Below, one piece after another: positions 1 to 9,499 of a DNA stretch of 64,000 bases (position 1 is its first letter; the number at the start of each line of letters is the position of its first letter). The stretch comes from JAIPEI01 sp964443135 (GTDB lineage Bacteria; Desulfobacterota; DSM-4660; Desulfatiglandales; HGW-15), in the NCBI GenBank assembly GCA_964443135.1, contig CAYUBQ010000015.1, forward strand, positions 6,068 to 70,067. The letters run 5' to 3'. The notes under the pieces were generated by a model, which was not told the origin of the DNA, did not search any database, and saw nothing but the letters and a program-made list of their open reading frames with translations. The position numbers and the translations under genes were made by a program.

Positions 1-1195
1 GTACCCGCAGGGGCGGCTCCACCACCGGGCCGGGCGCCTTCAGCCGAATCCGGAAGTGCCCGGTCACCCGGGGCTGAAACGAGAGGATGGCCCCCTTGAT
101 CGCCTCCGGGTAGACGTTGACGCCCTTGACGATGAGCATGTCGTCGGCCCGCCCGATGATTCGAAAGGTCTTTCCCGGCATGCCGCAGGAGCAGGGTCGG
201 GTGGAGATCTCCAGCACGTCTCCGAGGGCGTAGCGCATGAAGGGCCCGCCTTCCCAGTCGAGGAAGGTGAACACCATCTCCCCGCGGGCCCCGTCCTCCA
301 GCGCCACGGGCTCCCTGGTCTTCGGATCCACCAGCTCCAGGAGGCAGTGGTCCTCGCTGACGAAGTGCATCCCCGTGTACCGCTCGGGCGGCTCGTCGCA
401 GGAGATCCCGTGAAAGGCGTGCCCCCCCCCGGTGTGATCGAACACCTTGGCCCCGAACCCCTCGGCGAGGACCCTTCTCACCTCCGGGTTCCCCCCGCCG
501 GGCTCGCCCGCGCAGAAGAACCAGCGGAGACCGAGGTCCCGGGCGTCCTTCCCGATCAGGTCCGGGCAGCGCTCGATCATGTACTGCCCGAAGGAGGGGG
601 TGGCGACGATGGCCACGGGGTCGGTGAGCTGGATGAAGTCGATCACCCGGCGCGTACCCCCCTCGATCCCCACCGGGACCACGCAGGCCCCCATGTGCTG
701 GATCCCCTCGGATAGGGGGAGCCCTCCGGTGAACATGCTCAGGGAGAGGGCCTGGATCATGACGTCCCCGGGCCGGATCCCCGCGCGCCAGTACTTCCGC
801 GCGTGCATCTCGTTCACCACGCCCACGTCGTGCCGGGTCAGGGTGTAGAGCGTGGGCGTCCCGGTGGTGCCGGAGGTGGAGTTGATGCGCACAATCTTCT
901 CCCTGGGCGCACAGGCCAGCAGCTCGAAGGGGTTTCCGTACCGCTCGATGGAGGCATCCTGGGCCCGCCGGTGCTCGTCCTTGGTCATGAGCGGGATGCG
1001 GGCGAACTCCTCGAGCGTCCGAATGTCCTCCGGCTCGGCCCCGACGTCCTCGAACTTCTTTCGGTAGACGGGGCTGTTCGCCACGTTGTAGGCCGCCTGC
1101 TTCTGCAACCGTTCCAGCTGAAGCGCGCGCATCTCCTCCTCGGAGAGGGTCTCCACCCGCTCGTTCCAAAGGGCTCTTTCCTTTCCACGATCCAT
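1..1195 (-). CDS. phenylacetate-CoA ligase family enzyme (C-terminus cut by window edge)
   Basis: This is an adenylate-forming acid:CoA ligase of the PaaK type, which would activate an aromatic or other carboxylic acid to its CoA thioester with ATP in the cytoplasm. About 398 residues are present, starting MDRGKERALWNERVETL; the family is usually 430-440 residues, so only the last few dozen are missing. Seen: the AMP-binding loop NSTSGTTGTP near residue 110, the ARKYWRAGIRPGD segment, and a C-terminal-domain hinge GRADDMLIVKGVNVYPE typical of PaaK. It is the last visible gene of an operon with VOC, HyuB, HyuA, TRAP transporter and GntR genes, so its substrate is probably the compound the transporter imports or a product of the HyuAB enzyme. 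The exact acid cannot be read from sequence. Confidence 0.85.
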   Translation of the reverse strand, partial: MDRGKERALWNERVETLSEEEMRALQLERLQKQAAYNVANSPVYRKKFEDVGAEPEDIRTLEEFARIPLMTKDEHRRAQDASIERYGNPFELLACAPREKIVRINSTSGTTGTPTLYTLTRHDVGVVNEMHARKYWRAGIRPGDVMIQALSLSMFTGGLPLSEGIQHMGACVVPVGIEGGTRRVIDFIQLTDPVAIVATPSFGQYMIERCPDLIGKDARDLGLRWFFCAGEPGGGNPEVRRVLAEGFGAKVFDHTGGGHAFHGISCDEPPERYTGMHFVSEDHCLLELVDPKTREPVALEDGARGEMVFTFLDWEGGPFMRYALGDVLEISTRPCSCGMPGKTFRIIGRADDMLIVKGVNVYPEAIKGAILSFQPRVTGHFRIRLKAPGPVVEPPLRV

Positions 1196-1256
1196 TCCCG
1201 ATTTCCCCTTGCGCGCCCGTTGGGGGGGCGCCTGTCGATGTTGGGATCCGCGCCGT

Positions 1257-1655
1257 CTAGGGCTCACACAGCTCCAGAAGAAGACCCCCCGTGGAGTCCT
1301 CTTCGAAAAAGGCCACCCGGCCGTGGCTCCCCGCCCGGGGGAACCCCTCCTGGAGCCGGGCGCCGGCGGAGGTCCATTGCTCCAGCACGGGCGCCATCTC
1401 CTCGACCTGAACGGCGATGTGGTTGTACCCGGCCTCCGCCCCCATGACCCGCCGGCCGAAATCGCTCCCGCCCGAGGTGTACTGAAGCAGCTCGATGCGA
1501 ATGTTCTCGGCCTGGAGGCTCGCCACCCGCAGACCCACCTCCGACATCTCCTGCACCCCGGCCGCCTTCAGCCCGAGCAGACCCTCGAACAGCGCGAGGC
1601 TCCGCTCCAAATCTTCCACCACGATCCCGATGTGCTCGATCCGGCAGCTTCCCAT
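1257..1655 (-). CDS. VOC-fold protein, methylmalonyl-CoA epimerase-like
   Basis: A 132-residue vicinal-oxygen-chelate protein resembling methylmalonyl-CoA epimerase. The first module opens with EHIGIVVEDLERSLALF and the second with NHIAVQVEEM; the histidine of each, with glutamates in IELLQ and in the terminal LLLELCEP, fits the usual metal-ligand set (two His, two Glu). The start MGSCRIEH is preferred because a GGGAGG ribosome site lies a few bases upstream and the codon sits two bases after the stop of the HyuB gene. A longer frame would run back into that gene. In this operon it may epimerise or isomerise an acyl-CoA intermediate, but the substrate is unknown and glyoxalase or dioxygenase-like roles remain possible. 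Confidence 0.75.
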   Translation of the reverse strand: MGSCRIEHIGIVVEDLERSLALFEGLLGLKAAGVQEMSEVGLRVASLQAENIRIELLQYTSGGSDFGRRVMGAEAGYNHIAVQVEEMAPVLEQWTSAGARLQEGFPRAGSHGRVAFFEEDSTGGLLLELCEP

Positions 1656-1657
1656 GA

Positions 1658-3397
1658 TCAGGCCTCCCTCAGCTTGCGCGTCGCTTCCTCGTCCAGCGCC
1701 AGGGTGGTCTCGTCCACCGCCACGCCGTAATCCTCGCACGCGGAGCGCACGGAAACGAGCCCGTTTCGCACGTCCTCCAGCACCCGCTCCACGGGCCGCT
1801 CGAACGGATTGCCGTATCCCCCCCCGCCGCCGGCCCGACCCTTGTAGATCGTGTGGGGCGGAATGTTGCGGATGATCTCCTTGGCCCGGGCCGTTCTCAC
1901 GGTGCCGTCGGGGAAGTGCAGCTCCACCCGGTTCACGCTTCCGGACCGCCCCCCGAAGAAACCGAAAGCGCGCGCCTCCTCCTCGACCCCGTCCCCGAAG
2001 GCGATGCCGGTCACGTTTTCGCCGTAGATCTCGAACTCGGTCTCCACGCCCAGCCCCCCGCGCCAGCGGCCCGGCCCGGCCGAGTCCCGGAGGTACTCGT
2101 GCCGGATCAGGAGGTGGGGGTCGTGGATCTCGAACATCTCGTAGTCCTGGGCCAGGATACCCCCGGCACAGTTGATGAGGCCGATGTGGTCGTATCCGTC
2201 CGCCGACCAGGTCCCGCCCGATCCGCCCTTGAGCGCGAGGAACAGGATGTCCACGTAGGAGCGGTCCTTCCGCGGGTCCCGCCCGGTGACCGTGAAGCCC
2301 AGAAAACGGTTCCAGCCGGCCGTGACCCGCCGGGGAAGGGCCTGGGAAAAGGCTTTGAGGATGGCGTCCGAGTTGGGACCGGTGATGCTGTTTCCGAAGG
2401 TGGTGGCGGCGGGGAACCGGGCGTTCAGGAACGAGCCCTCCGGGTTGACGATGTGGATGGGCCTGAGGATGCCGTCATTGTGGGGGATGTCCGGGTTGAT
2501 CAGCATGAGAAAGGTGAGGAGCACGGCCGAGGCGGTGGCGGCGTAGGGGGCGTTGACGAACCCCTCGGTCTGTGGGGAGGAGCCGCTGAAGTCGAAGGTG
2601 ATCTCCTCTCCCTCCACCACCACGTCCAGCAGGATGGTCATCTCGGAGCCCTCGTGGATGCCGTCGTAGTAGACGATGCTCTCCCCGTGATAGGTGCCGT
2701 CCGGGATCTCCGCGATCTCCTTCCGCACCATGCGCTCGGTGACCTCGAACAGGTAGCTCACGTGATCCTCGAAGGTCTCCAGCCCGTAACGCTCGAGCAG
2801 CGCCTGGATCCCCCGCTCCCCCACCACGCAGCCGCCGATCTCCGCCTTGATGTCCTCCTCCACGATGTCGTAGCGGATGTTGGCGAAGACCAAGTCCCAG
2901 ACGTCCCTTCGAAACCGTCCCGCCTCGTACACCTTGACCGGGGTGATCCGGAGGGCCTCCTGCCACACCTCCCGGGCCTCCGGGTTGTACCCCCCGGCCA
3001 CCGCCCCGCCGATGTCCGCCTGGTGCCCCTTGCAGGCCGCCCAGGCCACCAGCTCGCCCTCGTGGAAGATCGGCTTGAACGCGGCCACGTCGGCGTTCTG
3101 GTTGCCTCCCGTAAAGACGTCGTTGTGGAGGATCACGTCCCCCGGATGGATGTCGTCTCCGAAGTAGGCCACGATGTACTCGCACGCCGGCTGGATGGCG
3201 AATGCGAGCACCGGGATGTACTCGGTCTGCTCCAGCATGCGGCCCTTCCGATCGTAGAGGCCGGTGACGAAGTCGCGGGCCTCGTTCAGGATGGGGGACC
3301 GCGTGGTGCGGAGCAGCGTGAGTCCCATCTCCTCGGTGATCGACTTGAACCGCCGCTGCAGCACCGAGGCGAGAATCCGGTCGATCTTCTTCTCCAT
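1658..3397 (-). CDS. hyuB: hydantoinase B / oxoprolinase-type subunit
   Basis: A 579-residue HyuB-family protein. With HyuA it forms ATP-dependent amidohydrolases (N-methylhydantoinase, 5-oxoprolinase) or the core of ATP-dependent ketone carboxylases such as acetone or acetophenone carboxylase. Family hallmarks are visible: an N-terminal MEKKIDRILASVLQRRF, the segment GDVILHNDVFTGGNQNADV, and a glycine-rich C-terminal region (GRWRGGLGVETEFE, then KGRAGGGGGYGNP). The start at MEKKIDR is chosen because CAGGAGGAA precedes it by a few bases; the longer frame has no ribosome site. It lies downstream of hyuA and directly upstream of the VOC gene. Which reaction it catalyses cannot be decided from sequence; an aromatic or keto-acid substrate is suggested by the PaaK-like neighbour. 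Confidence 0.85.
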   Translation of the reverse strand: MEKKIDRILASVLQRRFKSITEEMGLTLLRTTRSPILNEARDFVTGLYDRKGRMLEQTEYIPVLAFAIQPACEYIVAYFGDDIHPGDVILHNDVFTGGNQNADVAAFKPIFHEGELVAWAACKGHQADIGGAVAGGYNPEAREVWQEALRITPVKVYEAGRFRRDVWDLVFANIRYDIVEEDIKAEIGGCVVGERGIQALLERYGLETFEDHVSYLFEVTERMVRKEIAEIPDGTYHGESIVYYDGIHEGSEMTILLDVVVEGEEITFDFSGSSPQTEGFVNAPYAATASAVLLTFLMLINPDIPHNDGILRPIHIVNPEGSFLNARFPAATTFGNSITGPNSDAILKAFSQALPRRVTAGWNRFLGFTVTGRDPRKDRSYVDILFLALKGGSGGTWSADGYDHIGLINCAGGILAQDYEMFEIHDPHLLIRHEYLRDSAGPGRWRGGLGVETEFEIYGENVTGIAFGDGVEEEARAFGFFGGRSGSVNRVELHFPDGTVRTARAKEIIRNIPPHTIYKGRAGGGGGYGNPFERPVERVLEDVRNGLVSVRSACEDYGVAVDETTLALDEEATRKLREA

Positions 3398-3502
3398 GGG
3401 GTTCCTCCTGCCGCCCTCATTCCGAACGGCCTCGGGCGTCTTCCGAGAAACGCCCCTCAAAAACCTCTCTGATCCCACAAAGGTGCGGGGAGGGCCCGAA
3501 CG

Positions 3503-5584
3503 TCACGTTCCACGCGCGCTCAGCACATAGCTCCCGAACGGGTCGCAGGAGATCGCCCAGCCGGGCGGGACGAAAATGGTCGTGTTCACCTGCTCGACGA
3601 TGGCCGGCCCGTCGAGCCGGTGACCGTGCCCCATTCGGTTGCCGTCGTATACGGGGATGTCCGCATACCCCGCCTCATCGGGCAGGAACACCGGCCGCTC
3701 CCCTTTGAGGCAGGACGATGGATCCTGCCCCCGGGACGGCTCCTCCCGGAACTGCGGCTTCTCCGTGAGGCCCACCGCGGACATGCGCAGGTTGACCAGC
3801 TCCACCCCGGTCCCCTCCCGCGCCAGGTCGTAGCCGTAGAGCCGGTTGTGCTCCCGGTGGAACCGCTCCCGGATGCGCGCGTCCTTCAGAGAGCGGAGTT
3901 CCTCCCCGCCCACCGCCACGTTCACCTCGTGGTACTGCCCCAGGTAGCGGAGGTCCAGGCTGAAGCGGAACATCCGTCGCTCCGGGGTGATGCCCTCGCC
4001 CGAGAGCACCGCGGCCCCTTCCCGATCCAGCTCCTCCACCATGGCGACAAAGCGTTCCCGGTCGACGGTCTCCTCCGAAAAGCCCGTGTGATAGCTCCTC
4101 ACGAAGTCGTGCTTGAGGTCGGAGAGGAGCATGCCGGCCGCACAGAAGATGGAGGACTCCTTGGGAATGAGGATCTCCCGGATCTCCAGCTCGGCGGCGA
4201 TCAGGGCGGCGTGGACGGGGCCGGCGCCGCCTGCGCAGACCAGGAGGAAGTCCCTGGGGTCGTAGCCGCGCTGGACCGAGATCTCCCGGATGGCCGAGGC
4301 CATATTCACGTTCATGATGTGGTACATGCCGTGGGCCGCCTCCACGAGATCCAGCCCCAGGGGGCGGGCCACCTGCTCCTGGATCGCCCGCTCGGCCGCC
4401 GTCCGGTCGAGCCGCATCTTCCCCCCGGCGAAGTAGTCCTCGCTCAGGTACCCCAGCACCAGGTTCGCATCGCTGCAGGTGGGATCGGCCCCGCCGAGAC
4501 CGTAGCAGACCGGCCCGGGATGGGCGCCGGCGCTCTGGGGCCCCATCTTCAGCAGGCCGCCCTCGTCGATCCGGGCCACGGAGCCCCCGCCCGCGCCGAT
4601 GGTGTTGATCTCCATCATGGGCAGGGCCAGGGCGTAGCGGTTCACCTTACCGTCCGTGGTCACCATGGGCTTCCCGTCCTTGATGAGCGCGGCATCGAAG
4701 CTCGTCCCCCCCATGTCCACGGTGATGAAGCTCCGGTGCCCGTGGGGGCCGGCATAGGCCACCCCGGCCACGGGCGCCGCAGCAGGGCCGGAGAGAAGGG
4801 TGCTGGCCGCAAGCCGGGTGACGGCCTCCGGGGTGGTCACCCCCCCGTTCGACTGCATGATGAGCAGGACGCCCTGAAAGCCTTTCTTTCGGAGTCCCTC
4901 CGTCAGACGGGAGAGGTAGCGCTTCAAGATGGGACCGACGGCGGAGTTGAGTACCGTGGTGCTCACCCGGTCATAAAATCGAACCTGGGGGAGGATGTCG
5001 CTGGAGATCGACAGGTACGCATCCGGGAAATGCTCCCGCACCAGGTCCCCGGTTCTCTGCTCGTGCTCGTCTTCGGCATAGGCGTGCATGAAGCAGACGG
5101 CCACGGCCTCCACGCCGTGGCTACGGCACAGCTCGATGCCCTGGAGCACATCCTCTCTGCTCATTTTCCGCAGCACCCGGCCGGTGTGATCCACCCGCTC
5201 GTCCACGGGAATCCGGAGAAACCGGGGGACCACCGGCGGGGGCGGCAGGTAGCGGTTGTTGTAAAGCTCCTCGCGGACGCCCCGTCTCATCTGGAGGGCG
5301 TCGCGAAAGCCCTTGGTGGTGAGAAGGGCCGTTCGCGCGGTGTTTCCCGTGATCACGGCGTTCGTGGTCACCGTGGTGCCGTGGACGATGATCTCCACCT
5401 CGCGGAGAAACCGTTCCAGGGTGCAGGAGAGGGAACCCGCCATCGCCTCGAGTCCCTGGAGGACGGCCACCGACGGGTCCCCGGGTGTCGAAAGCACCTT
5501 GAAAACCCCGGGGGTCCCCTTTTCATCCATCAGGAGGAAGTCCGTGAAGGTCCCTCCCACGTCGATACCCACCTTGTACGTCAT
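3503..5584 (-). CDS. hyuA: hydantoinase A / oxoprolinase-type subunit (ATPase)
   Basis: A 693-residue HyuA-family protein, the ATP-binding partner of HyuB. It begins MTYKVGIDVGGTFTDF, the phosphate-1 loop of the ASKHA (actin/Hsp70-like) fold, and has the second nucleotide motif TVDMGGTSFDAALI near residue 290 and GAGGGSVARIDEGG near residue 350. Length and motif order match N-methylhydantoinase subunit A and the large subunits of acetone and acetophenone carboxylase. The start ATG is preceded by GGAGGTCGC. It sits between the TRAP permease gene and hyuB, all on the same strand, so import and ATP-dependent conversion of one substrate are probably coupled. No biotin or PEP-utilising domain is fused here. 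Confidence 0.88.
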   Translation of the reverse strand: MTYKVGIDVGGTFTDFLLMDEKGTPGVFKVLSTPGDPSVAVLQGLEAMAGSLSCTLERFLREVEIIVHGTTVTTNAVITGNTARTALLTTKGFRDALQMRRGVREELYNNRYLPPPPVVPRFLRIPVDERVDHTGRVLRKMSREDVLQGIELCRSHGVEAVAVCFMHAYAEDEHEQRTGDLVREHFPDAYLSISSDILPQVRFYDRVSTTVLNSAVGPILKRYLSRLTEGLRKKGFQGVLLIMQSNGGVTTPEAVTRLAASTLLSGPAAAPVAGVAYAGPHGHRSFITVDMGGTSFDAALIKDGKPMVTTDGKVNRYALALPMMEINTIGAGGGSVARIDEGGLLKMGPQSAGAHPGPVCYGLGGADPTCSDANLVLGYLSEDYFAGGKMRLDRTAAERAIQEQVARPLGLDLVEAAHGMYHIMNVNMASAIREISVQRGYDPRDFLLVCAGGAGPVHAALIAAELEIREILIPKESSIFCAAGMLLSDLKHDFVRSYHTGFSEETVDRERFVAMVEELDREGAAVLSGEGITPERRMFRFSLDLRYLGQYHEVNVAVGGEELRSLKDARIRERFHREHNRLYGYDLAREGTGVELVNLRMSAVGLTEKPQFREEPSRGQDPSSCLKGERPVFLPDEAGYADIPVYDGNRMGHGHRLDGPAIVEQVNTTIFVPPGWAISCDPFGSYVLSARGT

Positions 5585-5639
5585 GCGACCTCCGGTTCCA
5601 GTCCTTCTCCTCAGCTGCGCGACCCTTTTCCCCCTCCCC

Positions 5640-6953
5640 TCAACGGATGAGCCCCGGCAGATAGAGTGCGATCGGCGGGAAGATCATCACCAGCACCATG
5701 ACCGCCGCGTCGCACAGGAGAAACGGGAGCCCCGCCTTGTAGATGTCGGCCATGGTCGTGTCCTTGGGAGCCACCCCCTTCATCACGAACAGCAACAGTC
5801 CGAACGGCGGCGTCGTGTTGGCCATCTCCATGTTGATCAGCATGATCAGCGCGAACCAGAGGGTGTCGAAGTGGAGCGCATTGACGATGGGGAGAAAGAT
5901 GGGGATGGCGATCATCACCATGGAGAGGTTGTCCATGAAGCAGCCCAGGAACAGGAGCAGGACCTGCATGGAGATGAGGATCATGATGGGGTGGAGGTCC
6001 AGATCGGTCACCAGGTTGATGAGGCCGGCGCTCGCGCCGGAGAACGCCATGATCTGGCTGAAGGTCATGGACCCCACAATGATCATGAACATCATGGAGG
6101 TGACACGCACGGTGCCCAGGATGCTGGCCTTCAGAATGCGCCCGTTCATGCGGCGGTAGGCGAACGCCAGCAGGATGGTCCCCATGGCTCCCAGAGCCGC
6201 GGCCTCCGAGGGGGTGGCCACACCGAGAAAGATCAGCCCGATGACCAGAAAGAGAATCAGTCCCAGGGGGACCACGTGAAGGAGCGTGCCCTTGACCCTG
6301 ACCTTCAGGGGCACCGGATCCCTCTGGTAGTTGGGGGCCAGGTGCGGCTGCAGCATGCTGCGAACCACCACGTAGCCGCCGTAGAAGGCGGCCATCAGGA
6401 GGCCCGGCAGGATCCCGGCGATCAGGAGGCCCCCCACCGAGATCTGGTTCAGGGCGGCCAGCAGGATGGCCAGGGCGCTCGGGGGGATGAGCATGCTCAG
6501 CCCCCCGCTTCCCATGACGGGGCCGATGGCCATGGTCTTGCTGTACCCCCGCTTTTCCATGTCCGGCACGAGCATGGAGCCCAGGATGGCCGTGGTGGCC
6601 AGCGTGGAGCCGCTCATGGTGGAGAAGAGCGCCCCCCCGACGATCGCGAGAAGGGAAAGCCGGCCCGGGATGCGGCCGATCCACTGATCCACCACGTCGA
6701 TGGCGCGGAACCCCAGCTTCGAGTGGAACATGACCTCGCCCATGAGGACGAAGAGCGGTACGGGCAGGAGGCTGAAGGAGGACAGGCTCTCGGCCATGTT
6801 CAGGACGAGCTGGGTGATCCCGGGCTCCCCCCCGAGAAACAGGATCGCCCCCACGAGGTCGACGAACAGGAAGGCCACGGCCACCGGAACCCCGGAGACC
6901 ATCAGGACCACCATGATACCCAGCAGGAGGCTGAGGGCGAGCCACCACTCCAT
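5640..6953 (-). CDS. dctM: TRAP transporter large permease (DctM)
   Basis: A 437-residue polytopic membrane protein, the large subunit of a tripartite ATP-independent periplasmic transporter that takes up a carboxylate-like solute using an ion gradient. The start MEWWLALSLLLGIMVVLM gives the usual immediate N-terminal helix; the longer frame would prepend about 25 arginine-rich residues. Typical DctM stretches are visible: LVPDMEKRGYSK, MGSGGLSMLIPPSALAI and VATPSEAAALGAMG, followed by several hydrophobic helices. It follows dctQ and dctP in the same direction and precedes hyuA. Confidence 0.92.
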   Translation of the reverse strand: MEWWLALSLLLGIMVVLMVSGVPVAVAFLFVDLVGAILFLGGEPGITQLVLNMAESLSSFSLLPVPLFVLMGEVMFHSKLGFRAIDVVDQWIGRIPGRLSLLAIVGGALFSTMSGSTLATTAILGSMLVPDMEKRGYSKTMAIGPVMGSGGLSMLIPPSALAILLAALNQISVGGLLIAGILPGLLMAAFYGGYVVVRSMLQPHLAPNYQRDPVPLKVRVKGTLLHVVPLGLILFLVIGLIFLGVATPSEAAALGAMGTILLAFAYRRMNGRILKASILGTVRVTSMMFMIIVGSMTFSQIMAFSGASAGLINLVTDLDLHPIMILISMQVLLLFLGCFMDNLSMVMIAIPIFLPIVNALHFDTLWFALIMLINMEMANTTPPFGLLLFVMKGVAPKDTTMADIYKAGLPFLLCDAAVMVLVMIFPPIALYLPGLIR

Positions 6954-7071
6954 GAATCGAACCCGTGTCCTTTTCCCCGGCGGCCGACCGGACCCCGGTC
7001 GGGAAATCCGGCGTCTTCTCCTCGTCACGGGACGGCGAACCGGCCCGGGTGACGCCCGAACCGCCTACACC

Positions 7072-7596
7072 CTAGTCCGCCGGCCCGGTTTCCCGGCCCT
7101 CCTCCGGCGGCCTCGTATGGGCTGCGGCGCGTCGCAGGAACTGGAGGGCAAACAGGAAACATCCGACGGGAATGACTGCGATAACCAGAAACTCGGGTAT
7201 CTTCAGATACTTGATCGTTGGAACGTTCCGGTGGTAGTAGTCCACCGTGATGGAGGCGCCATAGTAAGAGAGCACCAGCAGCACCCCGCTTCCCAGGACC
7301 GAGGTCACGGCGTTCACCCGGTCCCTGGTGCGGCGGCCCAGCCGGTTCAGGAGGATGTCGATCCGGATGTGGCTCTCCTCCCGAAGCACATAGGCCGCCG
7401 CCAGGAACGGGATGTAGAGCAGGACGTACTCGCTGATCTGCAGGACCCAGGGCAGCGGCCGGTTGAAGAAGTACCGCATCAGCACGTCGACGCAGACCGC
7501 CGCCAGGGCGAACATCATCAGCCCCCCGGCGATCCAGGCGAAGACGACGATCAGCCGGTCGAAACCGCGCTCCAGGGTCTCGAGAAAGGATTTCAT
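7072..7596 (-). CDS. dctQ: TRAP transporter small permease (DctQ)
   Basis: A 174-residue membrane protein with four predicted hydrophobic helices, the small permease that packs against DctM in TRAP transporters. The motif DVLMRYFFNRPLPWVLQIS and the segment REESHIRIDILLNRL are characteristic of DctQ. It starts 13 bases after the stop of dctP and is followed by dctM, the standard gene order. The C-terminus is polar and arginine/glutamate-rich. Confidence 0.9.
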   Translation of the reverse strand: MKSFLETLERGFDRLIVVFAWIAGGLMMFALAAVCVDVLMRYFFNRPLPWVLQISEYVLLYIPFLAAAYVLREESHIRIDILLNRLGRRTRDRVNAVTSVLGSGVLLVLSYYGASITVDYYHRNVPTIKYLKIPEFLVIAVIPVGCFLFALQFLRRAAAHTRPPEEGRETGPAD

Positions 7597-7609
7597 CCTT
7601 GGGCCCGGT

Positions 7610-8581
7610 TTACGGGGTGAGCATCTTCTTGAGCTTGGGACCGAGCTCGGGGTTCTGCTCGATCACCTCGTCCCACCCCGCCTCGTAGGCCAGGTCGACG
7701 TAGTACTCGGTGTCCTCGGGCGAGAAGGAGATGACCTCCATGCCCTTCTCCTGCATCTCCTCGTACTCGGCTTCGGCCAGATCGGCCATCACCTTGGTGT
7801 ACTCCTTTTCGTTCTCGATCATGCATTCCATGATCAGGTCCTGGAGATGCCCGGGAAGTCCCTCCCACGTCTTGAGGTTCATCAGGGCCTCGATGTTCAT
7901 CTGGTAGATCCGCGGCTCGAGGATGTAGTCGCAGACGTCCACCCAGCCCATCTGCACGTTCCCCAGAATCGCCCACGCGTAGCCGTCGATGGTCCCCCGC
8001 TCGAGGGCGGTGTAGATGTCCGATCCAGGCATGGTGACGGGCGCGGCGCCGATCTCCTTGATGAAGGGCTCATAGGTGCCGGAGACCCGGATCTTCTGCC
8101 CCTTGAGACCCTGGGGCCGCTCGATCGCCTTGTTGGTGAACACGTTGAACCAGACGCCGAACTCCGCCCGTCCCAGGTAGCGGACGTTGTGCTTTTTGAG
8201 GAGGTCCACCCGAAGGTCGTAGTACCCGACCTCCCTCTCCTTCATGGGATCCAACCGGGTCAGGTGGGTGTACGGGGCGCCGGTGACCTCGCGGCCGTAG
8301 TAGGACTCGCACCCGAAGATCATGTCCACGACGCCGTTTCGAAGCGCCTCGAACTGTTTGAAGCCGGGCATGGCCTCGGGTCCGCCCAGGTAGTTGATCT
8401 CGAGCTCCCCGGCGGCCCTCTTGTTGATGGTGTCCACCAGGGCCATGAAGGCGGTCATGTTCTTGTCGCCTTTGGGAAGAAACGTTACCATTTTTAGTGT
8501 GATCGTGTCTTTCCCATAGGCCGGGGAAAAGGCCAAGACCGCGCCCACGACGAGCGCCAGAACCCAACCATACCGTTTCAT
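7610..8581 (-). CDS. dctP: TRAP transporter substrate-binding protein (DctP)
   Basis: A 323-residue periplasmic solute receptor. MKRYGWVLALVVGAVLA then FSPAYG-KD is a clear Sec signal peptide with probable cleavage after Gly23. The mature protein begins with the family sequence TITLKMVTFLPKGDKNM and contains LKGQKIRVSGTYEPF, which carries the conserved arginine that binds a carboxylate in DctP proteins, and the segment ALERGTIDGYAW. Two adjacent ATG codons are possible; the second is used here because GGAGG lies six bases upstream, whereas it nearly touches the first. The ligand is unknown, probably a carboxylic acid given the conserved arginine and operon partners. Confidence 0.9.
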   Translation of the reverse strand: MKRYGWVLALVVGAVLAFSPAYGKDTITLKMVTFLPKGDKNMTAFMALVDTINKRAAGELEINYLGGPEAMPGFKQFEALRNGVVDMIFGCESYYGREVTGAPYTHLTRLDPMKEREVGYYDLRVDLLKKHNVRYLGRAEFGVWFNVFTNKAIERPQGLKGQKIRVSGTYEPFIKEIGAAPVTMPGSDIYTALERGTIDGYAWAILGNVQMGWVDVCDYILEPRIYQMNIEALMNLKTWEGLPGHLQDLIMECMIENEKEYTKVMADLAEAEYEEMQEKGMEVISFSPEDTEYYVDLAYEAGWDEVIEQNPELGPKLKKMLTP

Positions 8582-8723
8582 CATCTCCCTCCATTGAACT
8601 TGGGTGAACGATCGCCATCCGGCAGCACCGATGGCCCACGCGTCCGGGGACAAGATGTGATCCGGGTCTCACCTCCTTCCCATCAAGGATTGCCGGGGGA
8701 TCCCGGTCTTCCGCATGCACCTC

Positions 8724-9458
8724 TCAGATCCAGACCTCTCCCTCCGGGTATCGGGAGAGCACGGAGCGCATCTCCCTGATGTGCTCGACCATGGCCCTTC
8801 GCGCCCCCCGGGGGTCTTTCCGCTCCACCTGCTCCGCGATTTTTCGGTGGTGGTACGTGATGTTGCGCTTGTCCTCCTCGCTCCATCGGATGCTGGAGAT
8901 GAACTTGAACAGGAGTTCGACCAGGGAGGCCTGAAACACGCTCAGCAGAGGGTTGTGCGCCGCGTCCGCCAGGGCCCTGTGAAAGTTCTCGTCACGGCTC
9001 TGAAAGGTACTCTTCGACGCGAAGGACTCCTCGAGCTCTTCGATGCTCGCCCAGATGTTCCGGATCTGCTCCGGTGCGGGATCCACCGCCGCCAGGTAGG
9101 CGATATGAGGCTCCAGGATGCCCCGGACCTCCAGCACGTCGCGGATGCCGATGTTTTTCCACTTGATGATGTCCCGGAGCAGGTCGGTGATCTCCCCCTC
9201 GTCCAGGTCCTGGACGACGAAGGTGCCTCCGCCTGTCCCCTTGCGCACGGTGACGATCCCGTTGTTCCGGAGCGTCAATATGGCGGAGCGGACCGTGACA
9301 CGGCTGGTGTGAAAGATGTCGGCCAGCTCGCGTTCCGACGGGAGCCGCTCCCCGGGTTTGAGCTTACCGTCGAAAATGGCGTCCTTGATCTGGACCACGA
9401 TCCTCTCGTGGGTCTGGGTTCCGTCCGCCACGGCGCTGAAGGAATTGCTGGTTTCCAC
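8724..9458 (-). CDS. GntR-family transcriptional regulator, FadR/FCD subgroup
   Basis: A 244-residue DNA-binding regulator. Residues about 18-85 are a GntR winged helix (QIKDAIFDGKLKPGERLPSE then RVTVRSAILTLRNNGIV), and residues about 100-235 form the all-helical FCD effector domain with the metal-ligand pattern DENFHRALADAAHNPLL and later HHRKIAEQV and HIREM. Such proteins usually repress a catabolic operon until an organic acid or acyl-CoA binds. The start is GTG. It is the first gene of the series that continues with dctPQM, hyuAB, VOC and PaaK-like genes, and a perfect dyad 42-58 bases upstream is a probable binding site for autoregulation. Confidence 0.88.
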   Translation of the reverse strand: METSNSFSAVADGTQTHERIVVQIKDAIFDGKLKPGERLPSERELADIFHTSRVTVRSAILTLRNNGIVTVRKGTGGGTFVVQDLDEGEITDLLRDIIKWKNIGIRDVLEVRGILEPHIAYLAAVDPAPEQIRNIWASIEELEESFASKSTFQSRDENFHRALADAAHNPLLSVFQASLVELLFKFISSIRWSEEDKRNITYHHRKIAEQVERKDPRGARRAMVEHIREMRSVLSRYPEGEVWI

Positions 9459-9499
9459 GGTTCGAGACCTCGTTTGCGGCCTGGGTTGGGGCTGGTGGG